Part shown: positions 1 through 5,920 of the stretch, in pieces | Layout of the letters: every line of letters begins with the position of its first letter | Numbering within the stretch: position 1 is the stretch's first letter | Source: a bacterium | GTDB taxonomy: Bacteria > Margulisbacteria > Marinamargulisbacteria > JAAEMD01 | Assembly (NCBI GenBank): GCA_024225875.1 | Contig: JAAEMD010000076.1 | Span: 1-9,453 of the forward strand | DNA length: 9,453 nucleotides | Direction of reading: 5' to 3' | Translations under genes and position numbers: made by a program | Notes under the pieces: model-generated | The model's database searches: none | What the model was told of the DNA's origin: nothing | Seen by the model: the letters and a program-made list of their open reading frames with translations, nothing else

Positions 1-51
1 TCTTTTCTCAGTTCTTTTGTTTTTTTGATGATTGGGCTGCGTCAGCAAGCC

Positions 52-294
52 CTAAATAGACTCCGGTAACTGCTCCCATAATTCCGAACAGTTTTTGCTT
101 TTCGATAAAGCCAGAACCACTGATTTTAGAGGCGTAGTATAAATATCAGGATAATCAATTCCACCAGGCTATTTTCGGGAAGTAAAATCAATTTGTTACT
201 TTTTAAGATTAAACTGTGCATCAACTCCGGGCTTATTTCCTCTGGCATCCAGACGTACCCAGCGGTTTAATGATAGATAAGCACCGCTATACTG
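52..294 (-). pseudogene. Decayed C-terminal fragment of a transglutaminase-like protein
   Basis: Read on the minus strand, one frame stays recognisable for 81 codons. It begins QYSGAYLSLNRWVRLDARGN, continues with KPGVDAQFNL, later gives GGIDYPDIYTTPLKSVV, and ends near CSELWEQLPESI before a TAG at 52-54. This resembles the C-terminal end of bacterial transglutaminase-like family proteins, where a 'W-V-(R/K)-L-D-A-R-G-N-K' strand is followed by 'GVDAQF' and 'DYPDIY'. The frame is broken by an in-frame TAA at 196-198 and a TAG at 169-171. There is no start codon, and upstream of residue Q the similarity stops; in-frame stops lie between it and the tRNA gene. The catalytic Cys and His region is absent. 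I read it as a relic, not a gene. Family assignment is from memory of the motif pattern and is moderately sure; the broken state is seen directly. Confidence 0.68.
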
Positions 295-323
295 TAAAAA
301 GTGTATTTATTATGTGTGAAAAT

Positions 324-401
324 TGGCACGCCCGGAGAGATTCGAACTCCCGACTTCAACATCCGTAGTGTTGCGCTCTGATCCAGCTGAGCTACGGGCG
401 C
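324..401 (-). tRNA. tRNA-Arg (anticodon ACG)
   Basis: A full cloverleaf can be drawn on the minus strand. The acceptor strand GCGCCCG pairs with CGGGCGT, with a terminal G-U. The D stem is GCTC/GAGC and the anticodon stem is CAACA/TGTTG with loop CTACGGA. The T stem is GGGAG/CTCTC with loop TTCGAAT. The discriminator base is G and the CCA end is encoded. The anticodon ACG (A34, normally edited to inosine in bacteria) reads arginine CGN codons. The gene lies about 100 bp downstream of rfaE2 on the same strand, and a transglutaminase relic lies just beyond its 3' end. No convincing promoter was found directly upstream. Confidence 0.97.
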
Positions 402-499
402 ATATTCAAATCGTACAAGTGACTGTAAAATTATTTATTCCAAGACAAAAATATCATGTAAAAAATCTGCTGGCAACTTTATGATGCGGCCCTGACACA

Positions 500-982
500 C
501 TAATTACTGTAGACTGATACTATCTTCTCAACTAAACCAGAAGTTGAGCATCCTTTTCTAAAAGGCAAAATTTCAACCAGCCCTCCATACGAACTGACTA
601 TATCATATTCCGGTAGATCTTCTTTCTTATAATCCCCGCCTTTTACATGTATGTCCGGCTTAATTGCCTCAATTAAAGTTTCCGGAGTATATTGATCAAA
701 AACTACTATCATATCCACAAACTCGAAAGCTGAAAGAACTATTATACGTTCCTGCTGAGATACCAGAGGCCGCTTTGGCCCCTTAAGCTTCTTAACAGAT
801 TCATCTGAATTTATACCGATAATCAAAAAATTGCCGAGGCTCTTTGCCTGCTGTAAATATTGAACATGTCCGGCATGAATAAGATCAAAACAACCGTTAG
901 TAAAAACAACGGACCTGGACGCTTCCTTTAAGAACCTTCTTTTATTTACAGCCTCTTTTATAGTAAAATATTTATTCAGCAT
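500..982 (-). CDS. rfaE2: D-glycero-beta-D-manno-heptose 1-phosphate adenylyltransferase (RfaE2)
   Basis: This 160-residue protein is the stand-alone nucleotidyltransferase half of the heptose pathway (the C-terminal domain of E. coli HldE). It transfers AMP from ATP to heptose 1-phosphate to give ADP-heptose, the cytoplasmic precursor of lipopolysaccharide inner core. The signature VVFTNGCFDLIHAGH (residues about 25-39) contains the HxGH active-site motif. It is followed by GINSDESVKKLKGPKRPL (about 56-73), the family's nucleotide-binding region. Near the C-terminus GGDYKKEDLPE and GCSTSGLVEKI carry the GxSTS element typical of this family. The length fits a single-domain RfaE2. No Shine-Dalgarno site precedes the ATG. 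The matching kinase rfaE1 lies upstream on the same strand, separated by the GGQ gene and a MITE-like repeat. Confidence 0.95.
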   Translation of the reverse strand: MLNKYFTIKEAVNKRRFLKEASRSVVFTNGCFDLIHAGHVQYLQQAKSLGNFLIIGINSDESVKKLKGPKRPLVSQQERIIVLSAFEFVDMIVVFDQYTPETLIEAIKPDIHVKGGDYKKEDLPEYDIVSSYGGLVEILPFRKGCSTSGLVEKIVSVYSN

Positions 983-1046
983 ATAATTTCAATTTTTTTA
1001 GTTTTTTCCCTGAAAATACCTGACATTTAAAGTCCTTTCAGATTAA

Positions 1047-1075
1047 CATATAGCTGGTACAAATTGAACTGTCCG
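1047..1075 (-). promoter_or_regulatory. Possible outward promoter at the end of MITE copy 1, facing rfaE2
   Basis: On the minus strand the left terminal repeat of the element contains CGGACA (1070-1075), a 17-bp spacer and TATATG (1047-1052). Each hexamer matches the sigma-70 consensus at four of six positions, and the pair points toward rfaE2, whose ATG is about 65 bp further on. Because the terminal repeats are inverted copies, the opposite end has a similar pair. It may be chance in AT-rich DNA; no better promoter was seen in 983-1048. Confidence 0.25.
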
Positions 1076-1165
1076 TTTAAATGACTGAGTGCTGTGTACT
1101 GGCCGTACATAAACGAAGTCATTTGAAAACGTCAGTGTCGGACATTTTACTTTGGATCAGCTATA
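1049..1165 (+). mobile_element. 117-bp MITE-like element, copy 1
   Basis: This non-coding element starts TATAGCTGGTACAAATTG and ends TTTGGATCAGCTATA. It recurs at 3914-4030 at exactly the same length and in the same orientation, with only a handful of substitutions and two compensating single-base indels. The two ends are imperfect inverted repeats of roughly 26 bp (TATAGCTG...TGTCCG on each strand). Inner arms also pair: GTTTAAATGACT matches AGTCATTTGAAAAC, and TGTAC/GTACA close around TGGCC, so the whole element can fold as a long interrupted hairpin. If the outer TA on each side is a target duplication, the layout fits a MITE mobilised by an IS630/Tc1-mariner-type transposase; that is inference, and no transposase is in the window. 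It sits between the GGQ gene and rfaE2. Confidence 0.75.
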
Positions 1166-1237
1166 GCCTTAAAATAAGCATAATGCAATATCAATCTATA
1201 TAGTAAGCTGTTAGATAATAACAAAAATCCATAATCT

Positions 1238-1609
1238 CTAAACATTACCATTATCCAACTCTATGCTTTCAGCTCTTTTACGCCGACGTTTCTTTTGCTT
1301 TCTTATTTTAGCTGCTCTTTGCTTTTTATTACTGCTTTGCCCCTTAATCACAGCCTCTATTTCTTCACATAACCGCCGTCTGGCAAAAAAACGATTCAGA
1401 GCCCTTTCTCTTGCCTTCTGACATTTAACTACAGCACCAGTGGGAATATGCTTCAGCAAAACAGCAGATGCAGTTTTATTTAACTTCTGACCACCACGTC
1501 CTGACCCTGCAACAAACTGTTCTTTAAGGTCTTTTTCCAGAATACCCAGTTCCTGCATATCTGCAAGAAGTTCGTCCTGCTTTTTACGGGTCACAAATCT
1601 GTCAAACAT
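1238..1609 (-). CDS. Small release-factor-like GGQ protein (possible ribosome rescue factor)
   Basis: This 123-residue protein has the peptidyl-tRNA hydrolysis core of class I release factors without the codon-recognition domains. GSGRGGQKLNKTASAVLLKH (about 35-54) contains the GGQ motif (G39-G40-Q41) that reaches the peptidyl transferase centre. HIPTGAVVKCQKARERALNR follows, as in the RF-1 domain. The C-terminus is strongly basic (KKQRAAKIRKQKKRRRKRA, about 95-113), comparable to the tails by which ArfB or the mitochondrial protein MTRFR engage stalled ribosomes. It therefore probably releases nascent chains from stalled ribosomes or 50S complexes; ArfB itself, an MTRFR-like factor or another member of this heterogeneous group are all possible. 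The gene starts 17 bp after the rfaE1 stop, so it is probably co-transcribed with fba and rfaE1. No Shine-Dalgarno site is visible. Confidence 0.85.
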   Translation of the reverse strand: MFDRFVTRKKQDELLADMQELGILEKDLKEQFVAGSGRGGQKLNKTASAVLLKHIPTGAVVKCQKARERALNRFFARRRLCEEIEAVIKGQSSNKKQRAAKIRKQKKRRRKRAESIELDNGNV

Positions 1610-1626
1610 TATTTAATCATAATAAC

Positions 1627-2610
1627 TTAATATTTTTCTATAGCCTTTCTGATTTCTTCTAATGTAGTTGTTGATGTTCCTATCTTGCCCACAACAACAC
1701 CAGCTGCATAGTTTGCTAAATACGCTGCTTTTTCAGCTGTCCAGCCGGCAGCCAGAGCAATCGATAAAACACTTATAACAGTATCCCCTGCCCCGGTTAT
1801 GTCATAAACCTCTTTTGCTTTTGTCGGAATATCTTTCTTTTCGCCATCTTTAGTAATAATAGACATTCCCTTCTCTGACCTGGTAACTAATAAACGCTCC
1901 AGCTTAAGTTTTTTTATCAACCGGACCCCTTCAGTTATAATTCCTTCTTCTTTCAGCATCCTCTTTTTTACAACAGTCTCAAATTCATGGAAATTAGGTG
2001 TCAGAATAAAGGAGCCCTTATACTTCATATAATGGTCACCCTTCGGGTCAACAACAACCTGGATATTCCTGTTATCTGCTTCAGCAATAATTTTCTTAAC
2101 GAAACTATCAGGCAGTGTCCCTTTAAGGTAATCAGAAATTAAAATAACATCTATCTCCGGCAGATATTTTTCTATTTTTTCAAACAGTCTATTTTTCAAT
2201 CTCCTGGAAATGGGGCTTGAGTCTTCTCTGTCAACCCTGACAACATGCTGCTGATGTGCCACAATCCTGGACTTTAAGATAGTCGGCTTTTCATCATCCT
2301 GAATAATACAGTGCGTATCAATTCCAGACTCTTTTAATTTCCGGACAAGCTTATCACCGGAACTGTCTCTACCCAGCACCCCGGCCAGATAAGGAATACT
2401 TCCCAGGGCTTTAATATTATTTGCAACATTAGCAGCTCCACCAGGCACAATAGTCGTATCACCAACTCGACAAACAGGAACCGGGGCTTCAGGCGAGATT
2501 CTTCCTACATCACACCAGTGATATTCATCAAGCATAATATCGCCAACTACCAGAACTTTTTGATTCTTACACTGGAAAATATCTGCTAAAAGTTCTTCTT
2601 TTGATATCAT
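1627..2610 (-). CDS. rfaE1: D-glycero-beta-D-manno-heptose 7-phosphate kinase (RfaE1)
   Basis: This 327-residue PfkB/ribokinase-family sugar kinase is the stand-alone kinase half of the HldE pair. It phosphorylates D-glycero-beta-D-manno-heptose 7-phosphate at C1 in ADP-heptose synthesis. The N-terminal VLVVGDIMLDEYHWCDVGRI and ISPEAPVPV (about 19-46) are characteristic of RfaE1. The first PfkB signature is GGAANVANNIKALG (57-70). The second, DITGAGDTVISVLS, ends with the catalytic base D276 in GAGD. The length matches the HldE N-terminal domain. The gene begins only 3 bp after the fba stop and ends 17 bp before the GGQ gene, so the three form a likely operon. A weak purine-rich stretch (AGGGA) lies about 11 bp before the ATG. 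The adenylyltransferase rfaE2 is encoded further downstream on the same strand. Confidence 0.95.
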   Translation of the reverse strand: MISKEELLADIFQCKNQKVLVVGDIMLDEYHWCDVGRISPEAPVPVCRVGDTTIVPGGAANVANNIKALGSIPYLAGVLGRDSSGDKLVRKLKESGIDTHCIIQDDEKPTILKSRIVAHQQHVVRVDREDSSPISRRLKNRLFEKIEKYLPEIDVILISDYLKGTLPDSFVKKIIAEADNRNIQVVVDPKGDHYMKYKGSFILTPNFHEFETVVKKRMLKEEGIITEGVRLIKKLKLERLLVTRSEKGMSIITKDGEKKDIPTKAKEVYDITGAGDTVISVLSIALAAGWTAEKAAYLANYAAGVVVGKIGTSTTTLEEIRKAIEKY

Positions 2611-2613
2611 TTT

Positions 2614-3618
2614 TTACGCTTTCCCTGCTGATCCCAAAACCTCTTTATTCTTATGCATAATAAGTTGTTTCAGTTCATCTCTAGCCGGCCCCAGATATTT
2701 TCTTGGATCAAACTCACCCTTATTTTCAGAAAGAACTTTTCTTATAACAGCTGTCACTGCCAGTCTCCCATCACTATCTATATTTATTTTACATACAGCA
2801 GATCTGGCTGCCTTTCTAAGCTGACTTTCAGGAATACCTACAGCATCTTTCAGCTTTCCACCATACTGATCAATCATATCAACATATTTTCTGACAACTG
2901 AAGATGCTCCATGCAAAACGATAGGATATCCAGGTAGAATCTTCTCTATTTTTTCCAGGATATCAAACTTTAAAGGTGGAGGAATAAGTACGCCTTCTTC
3001 ATTTTCAGTGCATTGATCCGGTGTGAATTTATATGCGCCATGCGAAGTACCAATAGATATTGCCAAAGAATCTACGCCGGTCTTTGAAACAAAATCTTCT
3101 ACCTCTTCCGGCTTTGTATATGTAGACTTTTCTGCAATAACATCATCTTCGATACCTGCTAAAATACCCAGTTCTCCTTCAACTGTAACATCATACTTAT
3201 GTGCATATTCAACAACTTTTCTTGTAACATTGATATTTTCTTCGTAAGACAAATGAGAACCATCTATCATAACTGAAGAAAATCCGGAATCAATACAGGA
3301 TTTACATGTCTCAAAAGAATCCCCATGGTCCAGATGCAGAGCAACAGGAATATTTGATCCTTTACTCTTTATAAACTCAATAGCGCCAGCAGCCATATGC
3401 CTCAATAAAACTGGATTAGCATAGTTACGAGCACCTTTTGATACCTGAATAATAACAGGGGAATCTGTCTCAATACATCCCAGCAATATTGCCTGTAACT
3501 GCTCCATATTATTAAAGTTATATGCAGGCACAGCATAACCGCCTGAGATTGCTTTTTTAAACATATCTCTGGTGTTTACAAGCCCTGTTTTTTTATAGTC
3601 AACCTGTCTGGATTCCAT
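2614..3618 (-). CDS. fba: Class II fructose-bisphosphate aldolase (zinc-dependent)
   Basis: This 334-residue enzyme reversibly splits fructose 1,6-bisphosphate into dihydroxyacetone phosphate and glyceraldehyde 3-phosphate in glycolysis and gluconeogenesis. The opening LVNTRDMFKKAISGGYAVPA and NFNNMEQLQAI are typical of the class IIB branch. HLDHGD (95-100) supplies the catalytic Asp97 and zinc ligand His98. SGFSSVMIDGSHLSYEENI (111-129) follows, then VEGELG with Glu149, GTSHG with His193 and LHGAS with His236 complete the metal site. All key residues are intact and the length is normal for the group. The ATG at 3616-3618 is supported by a strong Shine-Dalgarno site 7 bp upstream, the only strong one in the window. 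It is the first gene of a minus-strand run with rfaE1 and the GGQ gene. Related enzymes acting on tagatose bisphosphate cannot be fully excluded. Confidence 0.94.
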   Translation of the reverse strand: MESRQVDYKKTGLVNTRDMFKKAISGGYAVPAYNFNNMEQLQAILLGCIETDSPVIIQVSKGARNYANPVLLRHMAAGAIEFIKSKGSNIPVALHLDHGDSFETCKSCIDSGFSSVMIDGSHLSYEENINVTRKVVEYAHKYDVTVEGELGILAGIEDDVIAEKSTYTKPEEVEDFVSKTGVDSLAISIGTSHGAYKFTPDQCTENEEGVLIPPPLKFDILEKIEKILPGYPIVLHGASSVVRKYVDMIDQYGGKLKDAVGIPESQLRKAARSAVCKINIDSDGRLAVTAVIRKVLSENKGEFDPRKYLGPARDELKQLIMHKNKEVLGSAGKA

Positions 3619-3625
3619 TTAAAAA

Positions 3626-3632
3626 CCTCCTC
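3626..3632 (-). promoter_or_regulatory. Strong Shine-Dalgarno site of fba
   Basis: On the minus strand GAGGAGG ends 7 bases before the ATG of fba, an ideal sequence and spacing. It fixes the start of fba. It stands out because the other coding sequences in the window have no comparable site. Confidence 0.9.
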
Positions 3633-3664
3633 AAAATATACTTATCTTGTAATGCAAAGCCTTT

Positions 3665-3686
3665 ATTATATAACAGGTTATATAAT
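3665..3686. promoter_or_regulatory. Perfect 22-bp palindrome overlapping the fba promoter (operator-like)
   Basis: The arms ATTATATAAC (3665-3674) and GTTATATAAT (3677-3686) are exact reverse complements around the two central bases AG. The site covers the -10 box and part of the spacer of the proposed fba promoter. Such a position suits a repressor dimer. Its sequence is made almost only of A and T, so some symmetry could be chance, but ten uninterrupted pairs are noteworthy. I do not recognise the binding protein. Confidence 0.5.
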
Positions 3687-3694
3687 TGTGATAA
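3665..3694 (-). promoter_or_regulatory. Candidate sigma-70-type promoter of the fba operon
   Basis: On the minus strand TTATCA (3689-3694, four of six consensus positions) is followed by an 18-bp spacer and a perfect TATAAT (3665-3670). Transcription would start near 3658, giving a leader of about 40 bases that includes the Shine-Dalgarno site. A perfect palindrome fills most of the spacer and the whole -10 box, so access to this promoter is probably regulated. Confidence 0.55.
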
Positions 3695-3913
3695 TGCCAT
3701 TTTTCACAAGAACCCCGGGTATACGGTTTCAAACTAGCCCGATATGGCAATAACAGGAAACAGGCTGGCAGTATATTTTCACAAAAAAAGTTCCCTGGCC
3801 TGAAATTACAGCGTACCATATCTGCTGACAGTAAACAGGCTTTGCTAACTGCCTGAGTTTAATACCTGTTTTCCAGAAATACGATAGATTGAAAAAGCAG
3901 CAGCACTGCCAGA
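3695..3913. other. Intergenic stretch with no recognisable gene
   Basis: This part of the divergent fba-lepA spacer precedes the second MITE-like copy. A short open frame on the minus strand (3631-3819) is rich in Cys, Phe and Tyr, has no ribosome binding site and overlaps the fba promoter and Shine-Dalgarno site; I do not accept it as a gene. No tRNA, clear terminator hairpin or known protein fragment was found in either strand. It is less AT-rich than its surroundings, so it may be old decayed coding DNA, but nothing supports a specific origin. Confidence 0.5.
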
Positions 3914-4030
3914 TATAGCTGGTACAAATTGAAATGTCCGTTTAAATGTCTGAGTGCTGTGTACTGGCCGTACATAAACGAAGTCATTTGAAAACTTTAA
4001 GTGTCGGACATTTTTTTTGGAACAGCTATA
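3914..4030 (+). mobile_element. 117-bp MITE-like element, copy 2
   Basis: This second copy begins TATAGCTGGTACAAATTG and ends TTTGGAACAGCTATA. It has the same length and orientation as the copy at 1049-1165. Its outer arms pair over about 26 bp: TATAGCTG and ATGTCCG are both matched on the opposite end. The central core GTGTACTGGCCGTACATAA is identical between copies and forms a small inner hairpin. The element lies in the fba-lepA spacer, ending 46 bp before the proposed lepA -35 box. The right terminal repeat has CGGACA (4005-4010) 16 bp before TATATA (4027-4032), a weak outward promoter-like pair facing lepA. No open reading frame or transposase is present. Confidence 0.75.
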
Positions 4031-4076
4031 TATGCTCGCAATAAGACCTTTTATGATCTTAAATGCTGCAGCTATT

Positions 4077-4105
4077 TTGCAACTGTCTGATAATTAGTAT
4101 AAAAT
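4077..4105 (+). promoter_or_regulatory. Candidate lepA promoter
   Basis: TTGCAA (4077-4082, four of six) is separated by 17 bp from TAAAAT (4100-4105, five of six). Transcription would begin around 4111-4113, only a few bases before the GTG start codon at 4116. The message would therefore be leaderless or nearly so, which agrees with the absence of any Shine-Dalgarno site. An overlapping alternative -10 is TATAAA at 4098-4103. Confidence 0.5.
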
Positions 4106-4115
4106 CTTATCTGCT

Positions 4116-5909
4116 GTGAAAAACATTAGAAACTTTTGTATTATCGCCCATATAGACCATGGTAAGTCTACGCTTTCTGATAGACTGCTTCAACTTACAC
4201 ATACTATTTCTGACCGTGACATGAAAAATCAGATATTAGATTCTATGGATCTGGAACGAGAACGCGGAATCACTATAAAAATGCAGGCTGTCCGATTGGA
4301 ATACAAAGCAAAAGATAATAATAATTACATAATAAATCTTATTGACACGCCCGGACACGTTGATTTCAGCTATGAAGTATCAAGATCTTTAGCTGCTTGT
4401 GAAGGAGCTTTATTACTAATCGATGCTGCGCAGGGTATTGAAGCACAAACTATGGCTAATTTCTATCTTGCTTTAGAACATGATCTGGAAATCATTCCAG
4501 TTATAAATAAGATAGATCTGCCTTCTGCAGACATAAAAAAAGTTATAAGTGAGATTGAAATAGTTCTTGGTATACCGCAAGAAGACTGTTTATTATGCAG
4601 TGCAAAAACAGGGAAGGGTATCACTGAAGTTCTAGAAGCAGTCGTAAATAAAATACCTCCTCCTGAAGAGGAAAATTCATCAAAATTAAAAGCTCTGATC
4701 TTTGATGCTCATTACGATGTTTATAGAGGTGTTATAAGTTATGTACGTATATTTAGTGGCAGCCTTCATAAGGGTCAAAAAATCAAAATGATGTCAAACG
4801 ACAAAACTTTTGAGGTACTGGATCTTGGTTTCTTCAGGCCTGGAATGACGCCTGCAAAAAGTATCGAAGCTGGTGAAGTTGGTTATTTAACAGGTAATAT
4901 TAAAAAAGTCGAGGACGCAAAGGTAGGAGATACTATAACCGATGCCAGACAGCCTGCAAAAGAACCACTTCCCGGCTATAAAGAAGCTAAGCCAATGGTC
5001 TTTTGCGGTTTTTATCCTGTTGATACAACTGACTATCAGATACTAAAAGATGCCCTGGACAAACTAAAATTAAATGACTCTTCTCTACATTTTATACCAG
5101 AAAGCTCTCAAGCTTTAGGATTTGGTTTCCGATGTGGTTTTCTGGGATTATTACATATGGAAATAATTCAGGAACGTATTGAACGAGAATTTAATATTGA
5201 TCTTGTAGCCACAGCTCCCAATACTACATACAGAATCACAAAAACAAATAACGAAAAAATAACAATAGATAATCCCAACGATTTCCCACCTGTACAAAAT
5301 ATATTGATAATGGAAGAACCCTTTATGGAGCTAAGTATCATAACTCCAAATAATTATATTGGCCCGGTAATGGATCTTGTTCGTGATCACAGAGGTGAGT
5401 ACAAAAAAACAGAATATCTGGATGCTGATCGCCAGCTTGTAATATGCCATATTCCTTTAAACGAAATAATTGCCAGCTTTTTCGATCAATTAAAGTCCTG
5501 CACAAGGGGTTATGCCAGTATGGATTACTCTTTTGACGGTTACCGCCCCTCCAAACTGGTAAAAGTAAATATACTTATCAATGGCGAAATAGTTGATGCT
5601 CTTTCTTTTATTGCTCATGAAAGTAAATCCAGAACAATTGCCACTAAAATGGTCCTGAAACTTAAAGAACAGATCCCTAAACAAATGTATGAAATTGCTA
5701 TACAGGCAGCAATTGGTGGAAAAATAATATGCAGGGAAACTATTAAGGCTTTAAGAAAAAATGTGACAGCAAAGTGCTACGGCGGAGATATCTCCCGTAA
5801 AAGAAAGTTGTTAGAAAAACAAAAAGCCGGCAAAAAGAAAATGAAGAGATTAGGATCTATTGATGTTCCTAAAGAAGCTTTTCTTGCTGTATTAAAAATC
5901 AGAGATTAA
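4116..5909 (+). CDS. lepA: Elongation factor 4 (LepA), back-translocating ribosomal GTPase
   Basis: This 597-residue protein is full-length LepA/EF4, a conserved translational GTPase that acts on the ribosome in the cytoplasm and is linked to back-translocation and 30S assembly. GTPase motifs are intact: the P-loop AHIDHGKST (11-19), switch I RERGITI (48-54), DTPGH (77-81), NKID (131-134) and SAK (162-164). The LepA-specific C-terminal domain is present, with YGGDISRKRKLLEKQKAGKK and a final IDVPKEAFLAVL. The start is GTG at 4116, because MKNIRNFCIIAHIDHGKST is exactly where the family begins and no in-frame alternative upstream is better. There is no Shine-Dalgarno site, and the proposed promoter lies so close that the message should be nearly leaderless. 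The gene is first in a run with pabB and pabC. Confidence 0.98.
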   Translation: MKNIRNFCIIAHIDHGKSTLSDRLLQLTHTISDRDMKNQILDSMDLERERGITIKMQAVRLEYKAKDNNNYIINLIDTPGHVDFSYEVSRSLAACEGALLLIDAAQGIEAQTMANFYLALEHDLEIIPVINKIDLPSADIKKVISEIEIVLGIPQEDCLLCSAKTGKGITEVLEAVVNKIPPPEEENSSKLKALIFDAHYDVYRGVISYVRIFSGSLHKGQKIKMMSNDKTFEVLDLGFFRPGMTPAKSIEAGEVGYLTGNIKKVEDAKVGDTITDARQPAKEPLPGYKEAKPMVFCGFYPVDTTDYQILKDALDKLKLNDSSLHFIPESSQALGFGFRCGFLGLLHMEIIQERIEREFNIDLVATAPNTTYRITKTNNEKITIDNPNDFPPVQNILIMEEPFMELSIITPNNYIGPVMDLVRDHRGEYKKTEYLDADRQLVICHIPLNEIIASFFDQLKSCTRGYASMDYSFDGYRPSKLVKVNILINGEIVDALSFIAHESKSRTIATKMVLKLKEQIPKQMYEIAIQAAIGGKIICRETIKALRKNVTAKCYGGDISRKRKLLEKQKAGKKKMKRLGSIDVPKEAFLAVLKIRD

Positions 5910-5920
5910 ATAAAAATTTA

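Noticed and set aside
33..51. GC-rich hairpin, GGGCT/AGCCC, considered as a terminator.
   Set aside because: On the minus strand it is followed by an A-rich stretch, and on the plus strand the T-run precedes the stem, so it fits a terminator in neither direction.
402..443. Promoter of the tRNA gene: TTTACA and TACGAT on the minus strand.
   Set aside because: The boxes are only 8 bp apart, and other combinations have poor spacing or hexamers.
2653..3247. Two plus-strand open frames opposite fba.
   Set aside because: They are antisense to the conserved aldolase and have no start signals or recognisable sequence.
3631..3819. Small open frame of 62 codons on the minus strand between fba and lepA.
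   Set aside because: It overlaps the proposed fba promoter and Shine-Dalgarno site, has odd composition rich in Cys, Phe and Tyr, no ribosome binding site and no recognisable motif.
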